Of a stretch of 64,000 bases of DNA, positions 30,865 to 40,401 are shown one piece after another. This DNA comes from Macrostomum hystrix (Eukaryota > Platyhelminthes > Macrostomidae), in assembly GCA_950097015.1 (NCBI GenBank), contig CATNEN010000001.1, forward strand, positions 18,728,501 through 18,792,500, written 5' to 3'. The first letter of the stretch is position 1, and the number at the start of each line of letters is the position of its first letter. The position numbers and the translations under genes are program-made. The notes below the pieces were generated by a model that was not told the origin of the DNA, did not search any database, and saw only the letters and a list, made by a program, of their open reading frames with translations.

Positions 30865-33800
30865 ATGGAAACCGAAAACATTAAAAGGCGTCCAGAAAAT
30901 CGCGATATTTTTTTAGCCCGACAGCAACTAAGAAGGATTAAGAATAAACAGGAGAGAGACATCCTATGCCAAACCTTAATTGATCGTGCCTTAGATGGGT
31001 GTCAGTGGAAAGTGGCGGAATATGTGCTGCAATATGTTTTCGACAAGGATGTCGCAGACAAGTGTTGCTTCAAGGCAGCAGAGTTAGCTGCAAGCGGTGG
31101 CTGTTTGGGTGATGCCATGAAGCTTTTTGCTAAACGAATAGAAGACAGGAAAACACGGTTGAATTGTTATGGCAAAGTTGCATTGTATGCTTGCATGAAA
31201 AAGCACTGGAGCCTCGTCAAGCCTGCTCTGCTGATGATCGCAACCGACAAGACTCCGAAGAGCAGTCCTTGTTCGACAGAAGCAGATCTCGAGCTTCAGA
31301 TCAAGGCCTTGGAAAATGTCGTGAAAGCAATAGAAGATAAATGCGTGAAGGACGAGTGCTGCATTGACGCGGCCAAGTCAGCTGCTGGAGCTGGCCAGTG
31401 GCGAGCTGCGAACTTCTTGGCACAACAGATTTCGGACAAAGGTTTAAAGCAGCTCTGCTGTTTGACGGTTGGGAAATCTGAAGCTAAATTCGGACAGCTC
31501 GATCATCTTCGTGATTTGTTGGAAGTAGCCGGCACTGTTGACTCGACAAAAGTTTGTCGCGACGAGGCAGTGAAATCTGCTGCAAGGTTTGGAAAGCTGA
31601 ACGTTGTTCAGTTCTTTGTACTGAAAGCTGGTGAAAGCGAAATAGTCGACGCCCGATGTCGTGCTTCTGCAGCTAAGCTTGCCGCACAGGGGCGTCAATG
31701 GGATATTGTGAAATTCCTTGTAAAACGCATTGACGCAAAGAGAGACAAAGATGAATGTGCCAGCGAAGCAGTAAAAGCTGCTTCTATTGATGGCGATCTG
31801 GAAGCTGCTAAATATTTCCTGAACTCTATCTCAAGCCGAAAAGAGAAAGACGGCTGTTGTGTGAAAACAACTGGCTTGACAGCGAGCCACAGTCAATGGA
31901 CATTAGTCGAATTTCTGGTTGAGTCGGCCGCAGAACAATCTGAAAAAGACAAATGCTGCATTGAGGCCTACCCTCACGCACTAAGTGAGCGTCAGTGGAA
32001 AGCTGTGCAGTTTCTTGTGCTCAGTATTTCCGATCAAAGAAGGAAAGACGCTCTATGCTCCGAGGCGACGATACGTGCTGCTAGGGCAGACCAATTAACA
32101 ACAGTGAAGGCACTTGTGGAGGCAATAGGGGAAGAATCTGTTCGCGATAGCTGTTTGGTGGATGCAGCCAGATCGGCAGCTGCTAAGAGGCACTGGGAAA
32201 TAGTTACATTTCTCGTGGATGCTACAACGGAACAACCACTCAAAGCTCAGTGCTGCATGGAGGCCGCAAAGTTCGCTTCAAGATTCGATCTTCTAGACAT
32301 AGTTAAATCCTTGCGTGAGAAAATCATGGACGCAAATGATAAAGATTTGTTTTGCTTGGAGATGGCAAAGTCTGCGGACGGCTTGCCTCAGTTGAAGATT
32401 GTTCAATCATTGTTGCAGACAGTCAGCCATAAGCCCACGCTGCAGCAGTGTTATATGGAGACAGCCAAGTCTGCTGCTATTGCTGGTCAGCTAAATGTTT
32501 CAAAAAGCATTCTGCAAAATATATGTGAACCTGACGTAATTAATCAGTGCTGTGAATATGCAGCGAAAGCCGCGATTCAAGAGCGCAAGCACGATCTCGG
32601 AAAATTTTTCATCTCAGAAATTACAGATAAATCTTTAAAGGATCGCTTTTGTCTCGAAGTGGCCAAGCTAGTCGCCAGTTCCCACCAGAAAATGCTAAAA
32701 TTTATCATTGATTCGGTTGCCAGTGAAACTGTGAAAGACGAGTGCTGCATGGAAGCAGTCAGGCCTACTGCTGATCGGAAGGACTGGAGGTCACTAGAAT
32801 TCCTGCTGAAGTCGATCACCAGCCAGAATGTTAGAGATCAGTGCTGCCCAGTGGCTCTAGAGTCTGCTGTCCAGAATGGAAATTGGGGCCAGATAAGAAC
32901 ATTTCTGCACTTCAGTTCTGAGGGATCTGTAAGAGATCGATGCTGTCTTGAAGCCATTAAGCGTGCTGCCGGAGGAACACGAAAGGGCAAGTGGCAAGTA
33001 TTGGACTCGCTAATAGACACTGTTACCGATCCAAGCTTGAAGGACCAATGCTGCATGGAGATCGTAGCGATTTCAACACGACTGCCGCTAAATAGTTTAA
33101 ACAGCATTTTGGCTAAGATATCTGACCCAGATATCAAAACTAAATTCTGCACGAAACTCGCTCGACGTGCTGCGATGGAAGCTGAATTAGATTTGGTGAA
33201 ATATCTTTCTCAGCAAGTTTGTAACCCTTCTGCGAAAGAAAAACTGCTGTTTAAGGCTGCAAAGTCAGCTGCTATAGAGCTTCAGTGGGAAGTGGCTAAA
33301 CCGTTAATTAAGGCACTGACTCAACAACATTTGAGAGACCAGTGCTACTTCCATGCAGCCAAGACAGCCGCACAGTGTGGTCAGCAGGAGCATGTGAAGA
33401 ACTTCTTTAAATCAATTCAAGCCAAATCTCTGAAACGTCTTTGCCGACTAGAAGCAGTTAAATCAGCTGCTGGAAACGGTCGCACTGGTGTGGTACAGTT
33501 CCTACTGATCAACTCCTCAGGACGTGTAATTGTAGAAGCGGCGAAGACTGCTGCATGCGAAAAACAAGTCGAAATAATCAAGCTTATTGATGAAAAACTT
33601 GCTGAAGACGCCCATCAGGCAAAGATTCGGCTCAGATTTTTTGTTGCAGTAGCTTCATGGCGGCATGGCTGCGACCTTAGCTTTCTCAGCCTGGAACCTG
33701 ACTGGCTCTTCCAGTCCAGCCAAGTCCTCAGCTTCACGGCCTCGATGGCCATCGAGGGCAGGAACGATGTTCTCAAGAAGACTCTGTCTCGAATGAAGCC

Positions 33801-34206
33801 AGCTCAGATCACACAGCTGCTCTGTGTCTCCATCTCTCATGGCCATGTCGGCCATGTCGCACTGGCTCTCACACTTATGAATGATGAGCGATTCAGCAGA
33901 GAACATGTCGATCTGCCAGACAGCACTGGAGCCACTGCTCTCATGCTGGCAGCTGATGCAGGTCATCACGAGCTCATCGAGAAACTGTTGGATCTCGGCG
34001 CATCAGTGCATGCTGAAGACAGTCACGGTCGGAATTCTCTGTCGCGAGCTTGTGAAGCGGGTCACGTGCGAGCAGCCAAGATTCTGATGGACAGAGGAGC
34101 GGATGCGAATCATCCAGACGGTCGGGGACTGACGTGTGCGCAGGTGGCAGAGCGAGCTGGACAGGAACAAATCCTTCGAATGCTTGTTCCTCATATTTTC
34201 AAGTGA
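30865..34206 (+). CDS. Giant helical-repeat protein with C-terminal ankyrin repeats
   Basis: One open frame of 1,113 codons from the ATG at 30865. From residue ~30 to ~930 it is built of about 26 tandem repeats of ~34-37 residues with the pattern DxCCxEAAKSAAxxGQW, then xxVKFLLxxIxDxxxK: two amphipathic helices with a near-invariant Cys or Cys-Cys at the start. I do not recognise this as a named family; it resembles TPR/ankyrin-type solenoids in size. The C-terminal ~100 residues are classic ankyrin repeats (TGATALMLAADAGHHELIEK, LLDLGASVHAEDSHGRNSL, GADANHPDGRGL). The ORF ends HIFK-stop, but GTGAGT at 34203 is a consensus donor two bases before the stop. Splicing to 34532 would keep frame into the Mab-21 exons, so this may be the N-terminal part of a fusion. 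Function unknown; a protein-interaction scaffold is inferred. Confidence 0.85.
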   Translation: METENIKRRPENRDIFLARQQLRRIKNKQERDILCQTLIDRALDGCQWKVAEYVLQYVFDKDVADKCCFKAAELAASGGCLGDAMKLFAKRIEDRKTRLNCYGKVALYACMKKHWSLVKPALLMIATDKTPKSSPCSTEADLELQIKALENVVKAIEDKCVKDECCIDAAKSAAGAGQWRAANFLAQQISDKGLKQLCCLTVGKSEAKFGQLDHLRDLLEVAGTVDSTKVCRDEAVKSAARFGKLNVVQFFVLKAGESEIVDARCRASAAKLAAQGRQWDIVKFLVKRIDAKRDKDECASEAVKAASIDGDLEAAKYFLNSISSRKEKDGCCVKTTGLTASHSQWTLVEFLVESAAEQSEKDKCCIEAYPHALSERQWKAVQFLVLSISDQRRKDALCSEATIRAARADQLTTVKALVEAIGEESVRDSCLVDAARSAAAKRHWEIVTFLVDATTEQPLKAQCCMEAAKFASRFDLLDIVKSLREKIMDANDKDLFCLEMAKSADGLPQLKIVQSLLQTVSHKPTLQQCYMETAKSAAIAGQLNVSKSILQNICEPDVINQCCEYAAKAAIQERKHDLGKFFISEITDKSLKDRFCLEVAKLVASSHQKMLKFIIDSVASETVKDECCMEAVRPTADRKDWRSLEFLLKSITSQNVRDQCCPVALESAVQNGNWGQIRTFLHFSSEGSVRDRCCLEAIKRAAGGTRKGKWQVLDSLIDTVTDPSLKDQCCMEIVAISTRLPLNSLNSILAKISDPDIKTKFCTKLARRAAMEAELDLVKYLSQQVCNPSAKEKLLFKAAKSAAIELQWEVAKPLIKALTQQHLRDQCYFHAAKTAAQCGQQEHVKNFFKSIQAKSLKRLCRLEAVKSAAGNGRTGVVQFLLINSSGRVIVEAAKTAACEKQVEIIKLIDEKLAEDAHQAKIRLRFFVAVASWRHGCDLSFLSLEPDWLFQSSQVLSFTASMAIEGRNDVLKKTLSRMKPAQITQLLCVSISHGHVGHVALALTLMNDERFSREHVDLPDSTGATALMLAADAGHHELIEKLLDLGASVHAEDSHGRNSLSRACEAGHVRAAKILMDRGADANHPDGRGLTCAQVAERAGQEQILRMLVPHIFK

Positions 34207-34531
34207 GTTTGGCTCTAAAGCTTATTTTTAGACACCTAGCTGGCCCCTGAGACAAAAATACTCAACGATTATCCAAAGCTGTCTAATATCCTAACGAACA
34301 TTACTACGTCAAGCGCATTTTTCGAGTAATTGCAATTACCACTTTGAAGATAATTACAATCGTATACAATTTTAACAATGCGTACCTGAAGTTAGTTAAC
34401 GTTAACATCTAGTTTGTCTTTCAAAAGTTTCACGTAAGGTACCAAACAATTTTCTTTTTTAGCCAATCGGCCTCTAACTCTGAGACTGCAGTTTGCCAGG
34501 CTTCCGTTCAATCTTTGTGAGTTCATTATAG
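34203..34531 (+). other. Probable intron between the ankyrin exon and the Mab-21 exon
   Basis: Bounded by a GTGAGT donor and a TTCATTATAG acceptor. No repeat array and no other feature. If the two ORFs are separate genes it is instead intergenic and should contain a promoter. Confidence 0.5.
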
Positions 34532-36838
34532 CTTGAAATATACAGTAGCGAACCCATCCAATATCATCGTAGTTATTCTACTCAAAAGAGCTGGTTTACA
34601 AAAGCTTGTTGAACATATTAATAGGGTCGTCGACGATCCACAATTTGACAAGCAGCTCAGTGCGGACCTGCACCGAGTGCTCAACAAAGCGGGTTTCACC
34701 CAGGAAAGAGCGGAGTGCCAGCAGAGAATGGCTGACTGGCTGGAGGAGGTTGCTCGAGAATTCACCCAGGATGACAGGCGCATGACAGGCAGCTTTGCTG
34801 AAGGTTGGGTCAACAATTTGAAGCAAGTGAATGGCAGAACCGGGCCGGACTCTGACATGGATTGGACTGTTCTAGCTTCTGAACTAGAATGGCACCTGGA
34901 AAGCTGCTGCAGAGGAAAGCTGCACAAGTGCAAGAATGCAGCCAGGCTACAGATCGAAGGCGGCCATGCCAAAGTAGCTGTAGGAGCTGGTGAGTGGAGA
35001 CTGCTGATGTGAATTGAGTTTCTCGCACGGCTAGCTTGGTGCTTGAAACTGCAATCAATTGGTTTTTTAACCAAAGAATCTTAAAATAATTGGTTATATA
35101 ATTACGAGTCTTATAATAATTTACTCAGTTAGTTTAGTTGTAAACCAAGACCATTCAATCATATCAATACCTATTTCGTTGATATCAATGTCCATCTGTA
35201 AATAAGATACCAAAGCCTAGTGTCCAAAGTATCCATTGAAACCCCACAGGCAGTCAGCCAGCCATAAGTGCTGCGGCATGCGGCATGCGGCCTGCTGAGG
35301 ACATGTGTCGCGCCATCAGGTGCTGCAGCGGATTCCGCGACTGCCGAATGGAGAAGCTCGACAATGGAAACCTGGTCGAAAATGAAATTCATCTCGTGAG
35401 AGCAACTAGGCCGAATTTCTCAGACGAGCTCAGAATGAGCATTAGTTTCGACGAAAAGGCAATCATTCGCCAGTTAAGCACAGTTCAAGGACAGTTGTAC
35501 GCGATTATCAAATTTATATTCAAGAAATATTTGTCCGTGCAACTCAAAACACCAGGACTGAAGACCTACCACGCCAAGACTCTGCTCTTCTTCATGCTGG
35601 AGCGGCATGGTCTACATAATTACTTGGCTTGGAAACCTGAGAATCTCATTGCTTTGCTCAAAGAATCAATCGACAAGATGCTAGAATTCACAGGCTCGAA
35701 GCGATCTCCCGATGAGTGCATGCCGCACTTCGCCATACCCGACGCTCCGCTGTACTTTAAGAATGCTGGCGTGGGCGGGGATTTCGATAATACAAAGGTT
35801 CGGATCAGAGATCATCTTCAACTGTTGAGAAGGGACACCGCAGGCTCCATTGTTGCGCAGCTCAGTAAATTCACGGCACCACTGCAGTGTGAGAAGTTCT
35901 TCTTCCATCCATTCACGCTTCTGCCGCTGGAAATGCCGCCGGCTGTCAATACCGTCAGGGCCGACTACGTGAAACGCATGCTGGATTCATACAGCCTTGT
36001 GTTTCAATGCGTTAGGGATCTGCAGTGTGACTCTGTCGACCGGGACATCCTGGTGAGCCAGCTCCAGCTTCTTCATCAGCAGAAATGGTGCGAGAGCGCT
36101 TCGCTATGCTTGACGGCCATGTCGAAGCTGAAGTTCGGCGATGCTTCGGAAGCCAAGGAGCTACTAATGCAACAGCAACACCACACCTTCCAAGTTGGAT
36201 TTAAATCGTCTGATTTCAGTTTGAGATCCAGAGAATTTCCAAATTCTTGTAGAGTTGAATTACCTTTGGATTCGGACTGGGCGTGGAGGTTCTGCCTCCC
36301 CGCAGACACTCCGCCTCGATTCACATTCCTTCCTGAGTTCACTCAGACTCTGCTCACAGCCAGACTGTCACAGCCTCGCTCCTCCCACCTGTACGTGAAC
36401 TTCCGCTGCCTGAGCTGGAGTCTCCAAGCTGAGCTGCTCCACGATCTCACCACAATCGACCTTGATACGTGGCTCTCAGAGCTGCAAGAGGACCCGGACT
36501 TGGAGGAGCTGCTCACTCTGGCTCACTACAGCGACCAAGTTGAGCACGTGGAGTTCAGCTTGCGGCAGATGGAGATGCTCAGAGACGAGAGACGCGTCGC
36601 CATGGAGACGCAGGACTTTGAGAAGATCCGCTGGGTCAGAGAGAAGCTGCGGAGAGTGTCAAACCGAAGAGGCAGTGACTCCAGTGCAGAGAACGAGGAG
36701 CGGAAGTTGTGGGCACGGGCCAGACTCTGGCGGACTGCAGCAGACTTCGGACGACTTGTTGCCATGGAGACGATAGAGGAACAGAGAGTGTCCTGGATTC
36801 ATGCTAGACTGCAGCGTTTCGCCAAGTGTGCACTTTGA
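34532..36838 (+). CDS. Mab-21/cGAS-like receptor (nucleotidyltransferase fold), 2 exons
   Basis: Mab-21 domain protein of the cGAS-like superfamily, whose animal members can make cyclic dinucleotides on sensing nucleic acid (family knowledge). Exons 34532..34989 and 35250..36838, a GTGAGT/CCACAG intron, phases matching. Exon 1 has the N-terminal helix (LVEHINRVVDDPQFDKQL) and the catalytic-type loop: Gly-Ser in RRMTGSFAEGW and an Asp-x-Asp in GPDSDMDWTVL. Both signature elements are intact, unlike many Mab-21-like proteins. Exon 2 has the C-terminal half: ELRMSISFDEKAIIRQLS, KTYHAKTLLFFMLERHG, CMPHFAIPDAPLYF. A long extension follows, including QLQLLHQQKWCESASLCLTA and a charged tail. The third catalytic acid could not be placed. 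No in-frame ATG precedes the domain, so translation must begin in an upstream exon, most simply the ankyrin ORF. Confidence 0.88.
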
Positions 36839-37680
36839 ACTATTCGACCAAGGTACCGTTCCAATCAACTGCGTCGTTTTTTCGGTAATTTACCAAGTAC
36901 TAATATTGTAGACTTTTTACTATCTGCTTCACTGACATACTTACTCTCTGCTATGCACGAATTTTTATGCATTTTTTTACTTGGTATATTTAACAAGAAG
37001 TGGAATTTTTTATATCTGTTCAAAATTACTCATCGCTTCTTACTCTCAGTAGCGTGAAGGCATGAAAGAAAATGATCTTCGATTAAGTTGCGTTGCGTTG
37101 CAGACAGCAACAAAGTAGGAAAAATTAAAATTAAAAACAAGGGAGCTCTTGAGTCCTGTTAGACGATACGAAGTTGTCCACCAGAAGTTCGTAAAATTTG
37201 GCTGCAGAAACATATTATAGGCCAATTGCTGAAAATCAGAAAACGATGTTTGACTATCGATGCCGAAAAATTATAATATACGTTAACTTTCCTAGTTTTA
37301 CTGTCGTCTGGTTATTTTCTAACTTAATCATCGTCTGCGTTTTCTGTTGGCCAGCTTTCCTCCAGCTTTATAGTTTTTTAGGATTTTTAAACAAACTAGA
37401 TTTTAAACAAAATGCTTACCCTTCTATTTAAAGTTCATCAATTCGTAATTTCTAATGTAAATAACCAATCGATCAGTTTTTATTGCTGAAAGACACTTAG
37501 AATATCCCATCTATCGAACAAGTCTGATAGCAGTACAAAAAATATACGAGTACATAATATAAAAACTAGAAAACTGAACTACATTTTTTGTCGGTTTCTA
37601 TAAGACACTCGGTTTGTTTGCTTCACCTTGGAGTATCTATTTTAACTTTAACCATTAGTTTAAAAAATTAACGAAATCAA
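36839..37680 (+). other. 3' flank of the Mab-21 gene, no feature
   Basis: AT-rich; probably 3' UTR then spacer. A 77-codon ORF at 37198 has no motif. No repeat array. Confidence 0.5.
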
Positions 37681-38415
37681 CAGTTTTGTTGGACGAAATG
37701 CATCGTCTTATAAAGCATAACCATGTGCACCTAGTGAGGTCAACCAAAACGAACTCGACAAACGAGCTCAGAGTGAGCTTCAGCTCCCATGAGAGTGATG
37801 CCATGAGACAACTGAGCACAGTCCAGGGTCTGATGAGCTCTTCACGATCATTAAGTACATTTTCACTTGCCACTCACTTTGGACACACCTGGACTCAGAA
37901 TCTGATCTCATCGACTGAGCTTCATCGACTCAAGCAGCTCACCCGATGAGTGCATGCCGCGAGGGCGAGGGTTCGAGACAGAGCTTAGAAGCGACATCGG
38001 GAGAGTGGTTGAGCAGATGAGGAGACTCCTGTAGTCAGAGAATTTCTGCTCTCACCCGTTCACTCTGCTGCCACTCACAGCGCGCTACCATTAGTCACTG
38101 AGCTGAAGCCATATTACTTTGAAGAGTGCACGAATGGTGCAGCAGTGCATGGCCGAGCTGCAGTCAGGGTCATGTGACAGAGACACCCTGATGAGGCAAC
38201 TCAGTCTGCTGGATCAGCTGCGGTGGTGCAAGTGCGCTGCCCTGAGCATGACTGCCATGGCGGCGCATCTGAAGTTCGGATACTCCGAGGAGGCTGAGAG
38301 ACTCCTGATGGAGCTGCGAGGTCACAAATGCCAACATCGACTGAGTACAGAGGAGGTCAGAAAAGTACAGTCCGTCAGTCCGTTTGGCGTTATCTTCACT
38401 ATCATTGTAATATAA
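37681..38415 (+). pseudogene. Decayed partial duplicate of the Mab-21 gene
   Basis: Fragments match the neighbouring intact gene in order but with large losses. HVHLVRSTKTNSTNELRVSF then MRQLSTVQG (37697-37840) corresponds to its IHLVRATRPNFSDELRMSIS then IRQLSTVQG. A short DECMP-like piece occurs near 37945. MVQQCMAELQSGSCDRDTLM and RWCKCAALSMTAM (38131-38310) correspond to its VFQCVRDLQCDSVDRDILV and KWCESASLCLTAM. The intervening frames are broken and the nucleotidyltransferase half is absent. A tandem copy that died after losing its 5' half, evidence of local birth-and-death of this family. Confidence 0.82.
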
Positions 38416-38751
38416 GCGATAATCATTGTCTTAGCCGTGATTATAAGTTTAGCTCATCACAGTCACCCCTGCCATGAAATGAGTTCCTGAATTTGAAATA
38501 AGACAAAGACAATTATTCAGATGCAACGGAGTTCGTTGACTTTCACATTTTTTATTTCAAAACATAAATTTGTGGGCTAGCTCACAAAATATAAAACTTA
38601 AAAAAATCGTTCAAAAATTTGCACTTAAAGTAAAAAAACATTTTAGCAACAGAAACGAATTGAAAATAAAAAGCTTGTTGCAGATTTAACTAGCTAATGA
38701 GAGTTTACTTTTGTATTCATATAAATAGCTTAAGCAGACGGGCTTGGTACT

Positions 38752-39310
38752 GACTGGGAGACAGAGTGACAGAGCGAGTGACACAGAGAGTGACAGAGCG
38801 AGTGAAACAGAGAGTGACAGAAGCGAGTGAAACAGAGTGACAGGAGCGAGTGAAACAGAGAGTGACAGGAGCGAGTGAAACAGAGAGTGACAGAGGGAGT
38901 GAAACAGAGAGTTACAGAGCGAGTGAAACAGAGAGTGACAGAGGGAGTGAAACAGAGAGTGACAGAGCGAGTGAAACAGAGAGTGACAGGAGCGAGTGAA
39001 ACAGATAGTGACAGAGCGAGTGAAACAGAGAGTGACAGAGGGAGTGAAACAGAGAGTGACAGAAGCGAGTGAAACAGAGAGTGACAGAGGGAGTGAAACA
39101 GAGAGTGACAGGAGCGAGTGAAACAGAGAGTGACAGAAGCGAGTGAAACAGAGAGTGACAGAGGGAGTGAAACAGAGAGTGACAGGAGCGAGTGAAACAG
39201 AGAGTGACAGAGGGAGTGAAACAGAGAGTGACAGGAGCGAGTGAAACAGAGAGTGACAGAGGGAGTGAAACAGAGAGTGACAGAGGGAGTGAAACAGAGA
39301 GTGACAGAGG
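38752..39310. repeat. 24-bp minisatellite
   Basis: About 23 copies of a unit reading GAGTGAAACAGAGAGTGACA plus GAGG or GAGC, with occasional one-base register changes. Two overlapping minus-strand ORFs (~200 codons, Ser/Leu/Phe repeats) are artefacts. Confidence 0.95.
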
Positions 39311-40401
39311 AAAGCAGGTGAAAGTAGGACCTCACAAAGCCGCAAGTATTTCAAAAAGCCAAGTGAATTAACAATGAGAAAATGAAATTTAGAATACAGA
39401 AGCGAAAAATGTCGGAACCATTGATTCTGAAAACTGCCTTGTAAATAGTCACACTCAGTCTAGTCTAGGCACTGAATACAGCACCGTTCTAGCAATCATA
39501 ATTAATGCAGTCTACGATACACAAAGGCATTAAGACATGGAATCAGATGCGGTGGAAACACGACTGTTCAAAATGTGTACATGCGCTAATTGAGTAATGG
39601 ATGTTGAGCAGTCAAAAGTAGGCACAAAAGATTCACAAGTTGAGTAGATCCTCAAGCAGCTAACAGAAAATATGCTCAGTGGATTGGCAAAAAGGTAACA
39701 AGCATTTGACACTGGGAGAATTTCATGATCCGTAAATAACTAATGTAGATTTTAATGTAGATAACAATATAATAATAACAGAAAAATTGCTATCGAATTC
39801 TTAGTAGCTTACTGTAAGTAGAGTAGTTTGCGCACAAAAAGGCTGATTAGAAAAACTATAAAAACAGGCAGAACTGCACATAATCGCCGGATAATTCCAA
39901 GCTTTTGCACTCGAATGCAGTAGGAGAGACCGGAAGAAGCTTTGATTTTTACAGGGGTGAACAAGGGAGCAGCTGTACATATTGGATGTTTCAAGTACAG
40001 TAAAATACGACCAATTGTTTGGTTGATGCATGAGTAAATGTAAAAGATGGCAAAGCGAATGTACAGCCAGAATGTTTCTATAAAATAGGGCCAATTCCTA
40101 AATGATTTTTTTTCTAAATTCTACGTGGTTATCCGATACGTGGTTAAACCCGGAAAACTCGTAAAATCGTAAATTTACGTAAGAACACCGGAAAAAAACA
40201 CTTATCCCGGAAAATGCCCAGAAATGCTATGCTAGAACTAGGTTTTTGTTACCACGATCAGAACTAAATCTCGCACACTGTCATAAAAGTTTAGTTAACA
40301 AATTAACTATCTGATTGATTGCAAGGTCGGCAAGATCAACTATTGGATGACTCCGTGGCTTAATTAGCTAGACTGCCCAAAGTGCTCAAAGTGGCTCAGT
40401 C
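39311..40401. other. Intergenic, downstream of the FLYWCH gene
   Basis: No ORF with recognisable motifs, no tandem array, no transposon ends noticed. The 40200-40401 part is probably FLYWCH 3' UTR. Confidence 0.5.
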
